NCBI GenBank assembly: GCA_037389465.1
Contig: JAZARR010000204.1
Location: forward strand, 556,001 to 620,000
Direction: 5' to 3'
Origin: Baylisascaris procyonis
Lineage: Eukaryota > Nematoda > Chromadorea > Rhabditida > Ascarididae
Length of the DNA stretch: 64,000 nucleotides
Program-made: the position numbers and the translations under genes
Notes under the pieces: model-generated
The model's input: the letters and a program-made list of their open reading frames with translations, nothing else
What the model was told of the DNA's origin: nothing
Databases searched by the model: none
In this document: positions 26,378 to 48,318 of the stretch, one piece after another
Numbering within the stretch: the stretch's first letter is position 1
Layout of the letters: each line of letters begins with the position of its first letter

Positions 26378-26625
26378 CATATATGAAAACATAATAAATG
26401 CTTTCGAAAAAAGAAAGTAAAAAAAAATAAAAAATAAAAAACAGAAAAACGAACCATAAGATTTTTGCGAAGATATTGAGCAAAGTTCTCCCATGAGTGT
26501 TTCGATGCTGATTGTCGAATTTTTTCCATATTTATTTCCTCTTCAATTTTCTCCACATCAAATTCCCCATTTAGCATTGAATTATTTCGATCATCTTCCA
26601 TACTATCCATCAATATGCCCTCCAT
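9082..26625 (-). CDS. MED1: Mediator complex subunit 1 (MED1), 21 exons, complete
   Basis: Nuclear Mediator subunit that links transcription factors to RNA polymerase II. My exon model (all minus strand): 26625-26455, 25859-25726, 25065-24814, 24126-23858, 22750-22654, 22368-22191, 21589-21488, 21009-20778, 20073-19971, 19637-19235, 17114-17007, 16598-16473, 16007-15698, 15171-15025, 14628-14382, 13820-13580, 11660-11464, 10999-10837, 10295-10185, 9776-9493, 9322-9082. Total is 4116 bases, or 1371 residues plus TAA (human MED1 is about 1580). All phases match. Collinear matches to human MED1 include an N-terminal WENFAQYLRKNLMEKR block (human WSETIKLVRQVMEKR), LPAAFCLRFSRPIIFS (human LPACFFLKFPQPIPVS), LPGCPTQRYIL (human LPGQQHCYFL) and VTFMHPRDVVLIVETIRTQL (human ITFQHPGRVPLILNLIRHQV). 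The ATG has an in-frame TAA two codons upstream. Exon 15 uses a GC donor. A nematode mdt-1.1/sop-3 orthologue is likely. Confidence 0.92.
10614..10790. repeat. (AAT)n-rich repeat with interspersed ATGTAGCACT blocks
   Basis: Runs of AAT triplets interrupted three times by aatgtagcactaat-like spacers. It lies in the MED1 intron between exons 18 and 19. Confidence 0.85.
11949..13312. repeat. 43-bp minisatellite, about 30 copies, inside a MED1 intron
   Basis: The plus-strand unit contains GGGGAGAGGCAAGGGAGGAA then gagaaaaataagagggttaaact, and is almost pure purine. Variants (aactgggg, aaccgagg, gaacaggg) recur in order, giving a higher-order pattern. It occupies most of the intron 13579-11661. 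On the transcribed strand each unit is a long pyrimidine tract, and many end in CCCCAG. Open frames here are artefacts of a 129-base frame cycle. Confidence 0.95.
15025..16007 (-). other. AT-hook-like basic motifs in MED1 exons 13 and 14
   Basis: Exon 13 encodes LVKRRGRGRKAA (about residues 786-797). The 13/14 junction encodes STRRPRG then TATTRRPRRPRKAAQ (about 824-843). Repeated R-[GP]-R cores flanked by Arg/Lys resemble AT-hook minor-groove binders, and both are followed by KAA. The intron (15697-15172) splits the second cluster. Inference only: they may equally be nuclear localisation or RNA-binding patches. Confidence 0.6.
20520..20690. repeat. Degenerate tandem repeat, about 45-50 bp, three to four copies
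   Basis: Recurring GTTATTTGCCC followed by AACTTAGGGAAAG-type blocks with purine-rich spacers, in the MED1 intron between exons 8 and 9. Confidence 0.6.
22075..22136. repeat. Tandem repeat CTATCCGACAGACCGATAAA, about three copies
   Basis: Short imperfect direct repeats in the MED1 intron between exons 6 and 7. Confidence 0.7.
24600..24755. repeat. Degenerate G-rich tandem repeat, about 40 bp
   Basis: Blocks of GGGATAACCTGGAGAGG and variants repeat three to four times in the MED1 intron between exons 3 and 4. Confidence 0.6.
25640..25712. repeat. Tandem repeat ATCCTGAAATTGGCAAGATG, about four copies
   Basis: Imperfect direct repeats of 15-25 bp just downstream of MED1 exon 2 on the minus strand. 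The end lies within 15 bases of the exon's donor. Confidence 0.7.
26246..26376. repeat. (AT)n followed by (GATA)n compound microsatellite
   Basis: About 76 bases of AT dinucleotides run directly into about 55 bases of GATA tetranucleotides with one interruption, inside MED1 intron 1. It gives Tyr/Ile open frames in several frames, all spurious. Confidence 0.97.
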
Positions 26626-26649
26626 CCGTTAAAAACAACAACAACAACA

Positions 26650-26660
26650 ACTGCAAAATA
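26650..26660 (-). promoter_or_regulatory. Candidate trans-splice or 5' UTR acceptor of MED1
   Basis: The minus strand reads TTTATTTTGCAG ending at 26651, about 25 bases before the MED1 ATG. No donor for a 5' UTR exon is obvious. In a nematode this is the usual place for spliced-leader addition, which is inference here. Confidence 0.45.
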
Positions 26661-28869
26661 AACGTTTTATCTGTTAATTACGTTCAAACTTGAAGCATTT
26701 TCGTGAATTTGTATAAATGTTGACCTGTGTAAATATATAGCCGTAATAATGTATGGATATATGAAAACACGCACGTATGTGGAACATCACAAATAAATTA
26801 AAAAAAAAATTAAACAATAACAAGTAATTAAATAATGTGCTAACGAATAAAAATGCATGCAAATATATAAGACTTCTTTCTCACTAATATGATACATGGT
26901 TCGTAACTGTAATTTCTACATTCATATCTATAATAAAAATTACAATTACATTAAAAATTCCAATAACAATTCCTCAACGAATACCTCTATAAATTAGAAA
27001 TTACTCAAATGTTTAGTTGAAATTTAAGAAATTTTCATATGCGTTCGACGACTGAATTCCACATTTTATAAACGATTTGCCTTTTTTTAGTTGTCTGTTT
27101 CCGCTTCAATTCGTTCAATCATTTTATTCTTCCTATGTAGAACTAATAATATTTGTAGTTGCGATAATAATAATAATAACAATGTTAATATTAATAAATC
27201 GACGGCCGGCAATTCAACTGTGTTTTGACGATATATAGCGTAGAGTACAGGGGAAATAGGCGAGAGATGAACGAGTGAAATTAAACGATTCATAACTAGA
27301 CACTTATCTGATATTGAACAACAAAATGAATTTTTTTCATTTATAAAAAAATTTAACAATTAACTATAACTAAAATAAATGCCACCTAAATATTGAATAA
27401 AATGCCCTCTATAATGGTTATATTTAGTCAAATATGCTTGAAAAATTTTCAACAAAAGTTTAAAAAATATTTCAAAGAACAAAAGATTCCTTCATAGGCA
27501 ATATTCCAGAATAAATGGAATCATGAAATAAAAATAGAATGCAATATTGGATCTTTAAAATTCGAGAAAATAAAAAACGTCGAGACCAAGTGGATTAATA
27601 ATGGCACATTTATATGGACGATAGAAAACTCATCCACGGCTTCAATACAGCCTCGACAAGGAAATATTCCACGATAACGCTAAGACTCCAAAGGATTGAT
27701 TGAGATTGGTGAGTGGAGTGTAGCTATGACAGAACTTTTAATTCAAACTTCAACAGATTAAAGGTATTTCAACCGAAGCAAATCATAGGCATTTAGAACA
27801 AATCCCTATTTATTTTTGAAGTGCAATTTGAAGCAAAAAAAAACGAAGGGATGGGGAATCTAATGGCAAAAAAAATCTAAAGAAAAAATTTTTCATCAAT
27901 AATAATTCCAGGTCTCTTTTATAAATTTAAATTTCGCTCATATTTATGAAATTTTCTTTTGGTGGTTCATTAGAGTGTTTTCTGGGGGGGGGGGGTATTC
28001 CTCTCTATGGCATGGTACTCTCCTCTCAAGGAAACTTCATTAACACCAAGCCATCGTCTGGAGAACTCCATCCCAAAAATCCAGAAACACGGGCAACAAA
28101 GGATGGCAAATCGCCTCAAGGCAAATGCCTCATTCGCGCGCGTTCTACATAAAACATTTGTTGTGCGTTGCGATTTTTTCGTTGCAAGAGTAGGCAACTT
28201 CAATATCGCAAACGTTGCAGTCCAATATTCGCGTCACCGCTAGTTAGATATACAGACCACCAACTTAATAAAACCCCTATCAATGAATATTTTCACTAAT
28301 TCATAGTCATGTGGAAATGCTCGAAAGTATAAAAGCACAATGGCCGGAAATAAAGCCGGAAATATTTAAAATCTACAACTTTAAGCGTTAAAGTTGAAAC
28401 TTACTGACTAATAGCGTAATAGTATATCGAAAAAGTTGGAAAGTTATAGCATAAAAGTACTTGAAATATGTTTATATATTAATTTATCGATTTTTTATAT
28501 TATTATTAACTTTTAAAAACTAATAGTAGATGGAAATATTGCGGGCTAAGTGATACGGACGAGTAGTTGATGACCTTTGACCTATTTTTCTCTCCCCCCC
28601 CCCCAAAAAAAACAACAAGTCGTACTCCTTCGACAAAAAGAATAGTATCATGATAAAGTAAACAATTTTCAAGTATAAGAATAGCAATTTTACGAACACA
28701 TTTTTTCATAGTTTTTTTTTTAGTAATTTATTACATTTCCAGAATTTTAGAATTGGAATTAAAAAGCAAAGTAAAGCAAAAAAATCCCTCTTAGATTAGC
28801 GGTCATGAAAATATCCACATATGTAAGATGGTATACGATCTAACTACTTCTAGCCTAACAATTTGCACC

Positions 28870-29010
28870 GGTCATTTACCCATACGACAGATAATTTACC
28901 CATATGGCCAACAATTTACCCATATGATAGGTAATCATATGATTTACCCATACAGCCGACAATTTACCCATATGGGTAATTTACCCATATGGTTTACCCA
29001 TATATTTGCA
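28870..29010. repeat. Array of TTTACCCATATGG-type motifs, about eight copies
   Basis: The core TTTACCCATA recurs at irregular 12-25 base spacing with spacers such as gccaacaa and gacagataa. One copy forms a perfect 16-base palindrome, TTACCCATATGGGTAA, at 28964-28979. Confidence 0.85.
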
Positions 29011-29110
29011 AGAAGTACCCGAAGTGACCATTATTGTCCACTTAGCTGCTCATTTTTCTAATGTTTTCATAAATGATACAGTTTCATTGTTGTCTAGCGA
29101 AACAATCAAT

Positions 29111-29245
29111 GCTTGTTGCAAGAATTCCGCCTATTATTCCACCTTGTTGCAAGAATTCCGCCTATTATTCCGCCTTGTTGCAAGAATTCCGCCTATTATT
29201 CCGCCTTGTTGCAAGAATTCCGCCTATTCCGCCTGTTGTGCAACG
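29111..29245. repeat. 31-bp tandem repeat, four copies
   Basis: The unit is TTGTTGCAAGAATTCCGCCT plus attattccgcc, nearly perfect, ending in a decayed copy. It contains GAATTC in each unit. The open frames through it change frame with each unit, so I treat it as non-coding. Confidence 0.92.
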
Positions 29246-30817
29246 CTTATTGCAACACTCTCTACGCAAACAATTGCTATTGTTGAAATTGTATTGTTTA
29301 GCTAAACTAAACGCAAAAAAAAGAGGCTTCATTGCAAATATTACAACAATCCTTTCATGATATATCACTACTCAAACAATGAGATCCATTAAAAAAAAAT
29401 TCATGCAAAGGAAATGGGCAATGATGAATTTAAAAATTGAAAAAAAAAACGAATGCAAGAACTAATATGCGTTAACTTATGCAAAGCAGCTTAGACTGGA
29501 CTAAAATTTGCTCTTTCCTTTATCCTTATCCCTATAGAACAATTTCCTTGTTATCTATAAGCTCCTCTCTTCGTTCCCATCAGTGACAGACAAAAAACAA
29601 TCGACCAACAATTTGTTGCAAAAAAAAATTGTAAGATAAAGAAGGACATCTTTCGTCCTGCCAACCCCTCGACCGTAATACCCCTAAATATTCCAACCTA
29701 AAACCTGATTATCAATACAGTATCATCCTGCCAGAACCCTCCGTTTTTTTTTAAATTACAAGGATAATCCTATCTCTGTATGCGTATTAAGAAAAAAAAA
29801 ATCTCAACAAATCCTACCAAAGTCCTCCAAATGCAACAGATTTGTTCCATGAGATCTACAAGTGTCCAAAACGCAAACGATCAACTCGTCGAGGTGTAAA
29901 TGTCCGTGGCGCAAATGACCGGTCATGAAGAGATACAAGCTTGTGGAACGCATCGAGAAGTGAATCTCAACCGATGCTTACTGTGGTTTTGGGGGAATAC
30001 CGCTACAGCGCATATTTCATCTATTCTAGCGATGCCACATTAATGCTTAGTCATTTTACATCCGGTCGGCTTATAATTTGCACCACTTAAATAATACTTT
30101 AAAATCAACTACATGAGAAAATTTAAATTTTATTAAGGTATATATTTTATTATTTGTTAATAAATAATGCAACTATGTGCTTCTTTGCTGATGTGCTTTC
30201 CTATTTATTGGAATTTGCAATTTTAGATAAACGATTTGGCAAATTTTGAAAAAATAATTGACGTATTACCTTCAGTTTTCTGCATGAGTGGAAATGTTTG
30301 AATGATTTCGGGCAAAATTGCACGTTTATTACACTAACTTGACCACTTGAACAATCTTTCAGTGAATAAAAATACAACGAGGATCGACTCTCATTCCAGC
30401 ATTTGTTGTTCAACGATTTTTACAACCTTTTGCAAATATACAATTTTTTATAAATCGCGTTATCGCAACGATATGTTGGTTCCTATGTATGTGTCGGTCT
30501 GTCTGTTTGTCGGGCAATTTCAACTTAATAACCATAAAATATATGGGAATGAAATTTGATGAGTGCATTGTATGCATCACAAGATAACTTCCTCTATCAT
30601 CCTTCGCCCTGATTCATTATCACCGAAAAGAATTACAGACATTAAAAAAAAAAGATCGAAGAATATGCGGCGGATTCTATATCGACTTGAATTTTATTTT
30701 ATATCAACATGGTTATCGAAAATTAAACCTTTCTTAGAAGTTTAGAAATAACTGATGATTGTAAATTATTATTAAAATTTCTAATATACTCTTAAATTTT
30801 AAATAATAAAGTCATAT

Positions 30818-30905
30818 AAATAAAGTCGGACTATCACTAATAAAATTGGATTATCACTGATAAAGTAGAAACATCACTGATAAAGCCGAACTATCACTGA
30901 TAAAA
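30818..30905. repeat. 21-22 bp tandem repeat, four to five copies
   Basis: Units of ACTATCACTGATAAAGCCGA with single-base changes in intergenic DNA. Confidence 0.85.
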
Positions 30906-31072
30906 TAAGACCATTAGGCACACATTAGTTGTATGATAATGACCTTATCAGTAATCAATGCGATATTGGTCAAATATCTTTTTTTAGTATCGAAGTGTCA
31001 AATATTTTTCAATAATCGCCTCAATGATTTGTTATTTGCTCGAACTCCAATGACTCCTCTATTTCTATCATC

Positions 31073-31096
31073 AGGGTAACTATTCGTAGTTACCCT
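31073..31096. other. Perfect 10-bp hairpin with TTCG loop
   Basis: AGGGTAACTA, loop TTCG, TAGTTACCCT. All ten pairs match. Sequence-only observation; no transcript or terminator context. Confidence 0.7.
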
Positions 31097-31116
31097 AAAG
31101 AAAATATTATCTCTAC

Positions 31117-31132
31117 TTACCCGCAAGGGTAA
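31117..31132. other. 6-bp hairpin with GCAA (GNRA) loop
   Basis: TTACCC, loop GCAA, GGGTAA, lying 20 bases right of the TTCG hairpin and using the same stem word GGGTAA/TTACCC. Confidence 0.6.
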
Positions 31133-33990
31133 CTTCAATACGATACAACAGATCGCCAATTCTTAATCATCAGTTCCTCTTCTCCGCTTCGTTGCATTAT
31201 CAAAGAATAACTTTAAAAACCGTTACACAAAACGGTTCTAATTATATTTTATTTCACAATTCTCAAAAATGACAAATAAATCAAAAGAATTTATTTTTTT
31301 AGTAAATAAACATAAATGCAAAATGATATAAATCAAATAATGCCATCGATCAAATTATCACAAAAGAAAAAATTATTGAAAGGCAAAAAAAAGAAAGAAA
31401 AAAATTAACCCTAAAAGATCGGAAAAAAAACATAAATATATGATTGGCATAAATTGAATTTGCATATGAATTAATCTTTCTTATCATATCACAAATATGA
31501 TTAACAGATTGCAAATATATGCAAATATTTTAGCGATATTAATCAACAAATTTCGTCATTCATAAAAAATATTATAATTCGATAACATAATAACACTCAT
31601 ATTTCAAAAATAGATCGTTCAAATAAACGTAACAAAATCACTTTTTCACCAATTGGTGAATTTTTTGTGAGAGTGGATGATCGCTGTAAACTTTGGCGTT
31701 TTTTAGCAAATATTTACCGAAAAAAATTACTCGGGAAGGTAACTTTTTTTTTGCGCCTTCAGTAGTTTTTTTTTTCATTTGGTCACTAAAATTTCCATCA
31801 GAATAACTGACCACTAAAGATGGTCACTCATCGGTCACTATGGATATGGTAGGGCATCATCATACAGCGATTAATATTTCAGCACATACCAACATCACCA
31901 ATTATTTTCATGGCGGTGGATGAAAAAAAAAGAGAAAAGAATTTTGATGAATTTAAATTATCATAAACAGTAGTATTTTTTAAAAATTTTCAAGTTTTTT
32001 TTTCAATGCAAATTTCTAGCAACCTTTCAAGTTTCAATTATATAAATTTTCAAATGAACCCATAACGCAGATTATGGATTCTACTACTTGAAAGATAATT
32101 TTTTTCGATACTTTTTTAAATAATTAATTCCAAATTAAAAAAAAATTAGTTAATTAAAAGCCGTAAATTTTCCCGTGAAAATAATAAGTTGCAAAGTTTT
32201 TTTTTTTTAAATAATTAGGTAGGCGGAAAGAATAGTTGCGAGCTAAACTCACTTACGATTCAAAGCGAATTTCATCATTTTTCAGTTATTTTTTGCACTC
32301 TTCTATTCATCGACAATAAAAATACCTTATTCGATATTCTCGTTTGTGTTGATCAAAGTTGCGCAAATACAATATTGGTGAAAGAATAAACATCGCACAA
32401 GTAATGGTAGCTTGAAAGGGCTAAATCAACTCTGCAATGCATAGTTGATTTTTGTGCATAAAGTGTGCGGGGAAAAAAAAGAGGAGGAAGGCAAATAATT
32501 CTAAATTTAGGTCCCAGGTTTTCTTTAAACATACCCCTGTCCAATACAGTCTGCATGTTTCCTGAAAAAATCACCGGATTTGATCATTGCAAAGCATAAC
32601 AAATCTTTCTGCCCATAGTCGGTGAAAATATGTGGTTGTTTGAATTCAGTAATAATAATTTTAATGCATCATTTTCCTTAATTATTAAATATAAGCAAAA
32701 AAAGGGGTGTAAACAAAAAAGGGGGGAGGAGGAGAAGAGGGAGGCGAAAGGTTTTGGGTACCTATACTCTTAAGTTTATAAGTTCTAAAGAAGAAGGGGT
32801 GGCTCTGCACATATCTTACGAGGAGTAACAAAGCGGAAGAAGAAAAAATAGATGAAATTTTGAAAACAGTACAACATATTAAAATTGAAAAAAGTTGAAA
32901 ACTATCAATTTTGCATAGAATTAGATCAAAATCGTCGTATTTATTGTGTCTCATTTTTCACTAATTATCAACGCGTATCCATAATTTTAAAACTGAATAA
33001 ATTTGTCAAAATTTTTTATTAGTAAAATTTAGATTTATTGTTGTGGGCATAAAACTTTATACTTTTTTTCGTATCCGAACTTTAACTTTTTTGAATTCAG
33101 GTCTTTTTGAAAAATTTTTTTCCCAGATATTTCACCAACGGAAAAATAAAGAGAAGTGAATCTGTAAATAAATGAAAATTACATCAAAAATTCCATCATA
33201 CGGTAGTTACTGTAAATAAAAAAGGGATACTATAAAGGATATCATTAGCATATGCAGAAAGTTGGGCATAGAAAACCCCTAAATATTTCAACTAATTAAA
33301 TCAACGATACAAAAAATACGGTACAATCTCGGAACATCTAAAACATAAAGCATACAATCTCGATGATAAACTATCACCAATGCAACAAAGTTATTGTGAT
33401 CAGGGAACACATTATTTGCGTGCGGCTTTTATTCAACGCTATACGGTAGATCAATTAGCTAATCAATAAACAAATAAACCATTCCACATAGATACAACTT
33501 ACTTTAAATACGGAATAATGCCTTCAGCTAAAAGCAGTGCTATTAACACTAAACGTTCAGCAATGAGCAATAAACAAAGCAATATTCTAATTTTAATCTA
33601 TCAAATATTCAATCAATATTTAAAAAAAAAAAGAAGATTTAATTCTCTCCTTAATTCCATCTATATCAGCGAAAGAAAAAAAACCTTCATTCCCATCATA
33701 TTTTTCTTAATACCCATCTAAATGCATCGAAAATTTTGTAAATAAAAATCTAAAAATCGAACGATCTCTAAAATTCGCTAAATGAAACATTTCGATCGCT
33801 TCCGCATAAATTATAAAGTTTTGATCCTCATTGGTTAAACAATCTCCAGCTATCGGCTGGTATAAATTTCAATCATATATATACACCACTCATCTATCGA
33901 TTTAACAATCAATTGATCGACGATACACCGATAAAATCGTTTTAATTCGGCCAAATTTTCTAAGACGGGCGAATTAAATAATACTTTCAA

Positions 33991-44607
<10,617 letters not shown>

Positions 44608-46507
44608 CGCTTTCTTCGATACGAATGATGTCGATGTGTTTTCCACGTTTAGTATTCAATTTGCGATAATCACACACAATTTCGTAGAGAATTAATTGAA
44701 TTGCGGTAACAATTGTTGTTGTCTTCGTTAGTTGCTCACGTCAATAAATGCAATAAGAGGCAATTCGAACTTCCAAACGTTCGTTGCAATCTGAAAGTCA
44801 ATCGAAATGATAATCAATGAATAATAATAATAATAATAAAAATTTTCATTAAATAAATAAATAATTTATAAATAAAACGTTGAACATAATCGAACGAAAT
44901 ATTTCATCAAAAAGAGTGCAGCAATCGTTGATTCGTTGTGCTCCTTCCTCTCTCTTCGATGAAAAATGTTCACAGTGGTGAACTTAACGTCTAATGCACA
45001 TTAGTACCGCCCACAAAAATATTTCAACGTAACGCTCCGCCTATTCCTTTATTATAACCATTTTCCTATCCATTCTAAATTGTTATTTTATTTATTACGA
45101 TAAACAATCGACAAATATCTATGCAAATTTATTTATGCAAATTTTATTCAACAAAAAATTCAACCAACCATCTGTCACAACAAATTTGCGAACGATAAGT
45201 GCTTTCTATATCATTGCATTTGGCAATCCAACTTTCATTTCTTTGTCGATAACAGCAAATCCATTAGCGCCCTCAAAAACTTCTAAATAATCCTCTATTT
45301 TACTTTTTTTTTTCTGCATCGTCTTTGATAGTGACAGTGCAGTCGTATCTTTTAGGCTTAGCCTTTTATTCATTTTTTTTTTTACAAAGGATGTTTGCCT
45401 CTTTGTGAGTTTATTCTTTTAAAATATTGCTGTTACTGGCATCGTTGATATTTCCGCCGAATTTTTCCACCGAATTTATAATATTCCCTTATTCCTCAAG
45501 AATTCGATTTTAAAAATCCGATCATTGCAAATAGAATTCACTGCAAATTTTATTCATGACGTCATTATCTATTTCAAAACAACGTAAACTATCGCAATAT
45601 ACGAAGAATAAGGGATCAGAGGGATGAGGAAAAACACATGAACAGAAAGAAATAAGAAGAATCATTAATGTTTCATAGAAAAATGCCCGAAAAGAAAAAA
45701 AGGTAATAATTCAAATAGACGATGGGAAATTTTATGGGAAACGATTTGATAACATGACAGAAAAAAAGGAGGAAATTTGAAAAAAAAAACGATTTAAAAT
45801 TAAGAAATTTCAACAAAAAAGAAAAATCACCGAATGCAAAAAAAGTATTTTTAATAACATCAAAAAAAGACAGTAAACAAATTTCAAATATGTCACAGCA
45901 ATATGCCGAACGAATATTACAATGATTTAATTCACATCTAGGAAACTAGTTTTTAAAGCGTGATCTTATTATACGCATTCCAAATTCGCCTCTTTTTTTG
46001 TTCAACGAAGTGTCGATGTTCACTTACATCCCTTAGTTGTGCATAACATTTTTTTTGCACTGCAATAGGTGGTAATAACCTTCAATAAATCCAAAAAAAA
46101 TTCATTTTCATAGTGTGTTTACAAAATGAAAGGGAATTTCCCATGAATTTTCCCGGGGAGGGAAATTGACGCAGCGGGTAACTTTTGATATTATAAAGAA
46201 ATTGATAAGAACTTTGATAAGTGGGCAATTTTTGCGGTATTTCTTGGGAAAATTCTCTTCTGATCGCAAACAATAGCCACGTGTCTCGAGCGCGAAAAAT
46301 TTGCAGCGTAATTTCGGTTAAAATCAAAAAACAGCTAACAATATGAAAAACATTTCCAACTTCCGTAAAACTAATCGAAATTTCGATTCTCCGAGGGGAA
46401 ATCCCACCGATCGGCTCCCATCGCTAACACAAAACAAAAACTTTTTGAAATCATTTGAATAGATTGAGCCATTATTATGGCCAAATATTTTATTTAAAAA
46501 AAAATGA

Positions 46508-46925
46508 TCGATTTAATTGATCGAATCGAACCGGATCGGATCGGATCGAATCGGATCGGATCGGATCGGATCGGATCGAACCGGATCGAATCGGATCGGA
46601 TCGGATCGGATCGGATCGAATCGACTCATATAAGGAAATAGACGAAATATTGATCGAATCGAATCGAACCGGATCGGGTCGGATCGGATCGGATCCAAAT
46701 GAATCGAATCGTATCGGATCGGATCGGATCGACTCATATAAAGAAATCGACGAAATATTGATCGAATCGAATCGAATCGAATCGAATCGGATCGGATCGG
46801 ATCCAGTCGAATCGAATCGTATCGGATCGGATCGGATCCAGTCGAATCGAATCGTATCGGATCGGATCGAATCGACTCATATAAAGAAATCGACGAAATA
46901 TTGATCGAATCGTCGAATCGAATCG
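46508..46925. repeat. Satellite-like array of GGATC and GAATC pentamers
   Basis: Roughly 420 bases of alternating GGATC and GAATC words. It is punctuated three times by a spacer that begins GACTCATATAAAGAAATCGA and runs on to the next block, giving a higher-order period of about 110-145 bases. Open frames of Arg/Ser/Asp/Pro repeats on both strands are artefacts. Confidence 0.93.
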
Positions 46926-48282
46926 AGCCATTTCAACGTTAAAAAGCCGACTATGAATAGCCGATTCGAGAAAAAATTATCTAAACAAGATTCATCTCAA
47001 ACAGTTCTGAGCAAACTTTTATCTATAGTCATCATAAGAAATCAATCAAAATTGAATGAATAAAAAAAATACTTTTGATGCGAAAAAAAAGTATACTCAT
47101 ATAAAAATTTTCCAACAAATTTACAAAATGCATAAAAGTATTTTTTATAAATATTTCTTTAAAATAAAAATTTTTTATAAATATTGAATTTAATTACATT
47201 TAAAAAAAAATTATTGAGTAATAGTTATAGTAATGAAAATTTACAATAAAATATCATCATCTTAATGGAAATTTCGAGTTATTGAGCTATAATAAAAATA
47301 AAATGGAAACGATTAAAAATTTTTTTCTCACTCTTTATCCCACTAATTAATGAAGAAAAAAATTGAATAATCTCGAAATCAATAACAAAATGAGCTGAAT
47401 GAAATGAAACATCGAAAAAATTCGAAATGAAATGAATGAAAAATTCCGGAAATTTCAAAAAAAAAAATTGCCAAAGCATAGAAGAAAGAAAAAATTTTCC
47501 AACACTTTCTTTCCAAATCGTATTGCTGCTGTTAGTCATAAAAATTTATTCCAATAAAACATAAACCATTTTCATTTAATTTTGTCGTTTAATTTTCAAC
47601 TCATTTTATTACAAGTGATTCTTGGCATCTTACTAATTGGTGAGATCGAAATTCATTCGTTTCGCATTGATCACTATTATATGATCGGTTGTAATTCGGC
47701 TCCGATCGAACTCCTTCACTCCGTCTTACCGAGCCATTTCTTAAGAGTCATAAATGCGGCGATATGGGCGAAGAGGGGAAGGGAGGATAGATACCTGCTC
47801 GCGCTTATTTCAAACTCATACCGTTCATCATTATTTCGGTGGTTTTTGATTATTTCTATTAGATGTCATATTCGAGATCTAAAAGAATTAAGTTTTATTT
47901 TATTTTATTATTGATTTCGACTATTTGATGAGCGTCTTTCTTGTTTTCTATTATTCTTCGTGCATATTTATTTTCCATTGCTTTTTATTAGTTCTCGATG
48001 ATTGCTTGAAGTTGCTAATGTTTGAGTTAGCAATTGCTTTAAATCGTTCATTGAGGGAATTCTCGGATAGCTAAGACATTTGCAAGCATAGCAATTCACA
48101 AGCAATTATCGAGACGATCAAAAATTGAGAAAAGGAAAGCAGCAAAAAGAAGGCGCTGATTAACTGAACGAGAACAAGCATTAAATAGAATAAAATAAAA
48201 TATTTAAAAAGAAAAAAAAATAAAACAGAATAAAATAAATTTTAGAAAAAAAAAAGATAAAATAAATGAAAAATTAAGAAAA

Positions 48283-48318
48283 TAAAATAAAATAAAATAA
48301 AATAAAATAAAATAAAAT
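48283..48318. repeat. (AAAAT)n microsatellite
   Basis: Pentanucleotide run grading into AAATT units, intergenic. Confidence 0.9.

Larger units (their letters stand above)
19235..26625 (-). other. MED1 conserved domain, exons 1-10 (residues 1-647)
   Basis: This half carries all the alignable Mediator MED1 core. Order: an acidic lead (about 30 residues), a helical block ending in MEKRIVLDADD, the LDTCRCDFQVHPGYF and VSWFGERPVEA strands (human VEVQLDP and VAHHGENPV), then IPLVDKINGGMLGLCQPRTE (human PLDKILHGSVGYLTPRS). These are followed by the LPAAF, LPGC and FMHPRD blocks and a final SILAKSWSLAVMMRGVLRR, which aligns with human DDFIAKVVQRCMSIPVTMRA. Exon 10 continues into a Pro-rich linker. 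Junction codons are split where phases require, and every junction restores the family alignment, which supports the exon borders. Confidence 0.88.
26662..33985. other. Intergenic region between MED1 and the LU-domain gene
   Basis: No supported gene. Mostly AT-rich unique sequence with small tandem arrays at 28870-29010, 29110-29245 and 30818-30905, and hairpins near 31.1 kb. A locally GC-richer block at 28020-28250 contains CGCGCG and may belong to an upstream MED1 promoter or 5' exon, but I see no proof. A poly-G run sits at 27986-27995. Confidence 0.6.

Noticed and set aside
26185..26625. Tyr/Ile-rich open frames around 26.2-26.5 kb and similar ones at 44.2-44.5 kb
   Set aside because: Translations of (AT)n microsatellites. 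Only the first 57 codons from 26625 are real (MED1 exon 1).
29006..29360. Overlapping open frames with NSAYYS/LLQEFRLLF repeats
   Set aside because: 31-bp tandem repeat read in successive frames; no splice or homology support.
46513..46931. Arg/Ser/Asp/Pro repeat proteins on both strands
   Set aside because: Translations of the GGATC/GAATC array; equally open on both strands, with no start or splice context.
47582..47914. 110-codon plus-strand open frame
   Set aside because: No signal of a known family, no flanking exons, and composition like the surrounding intergenic DNA.
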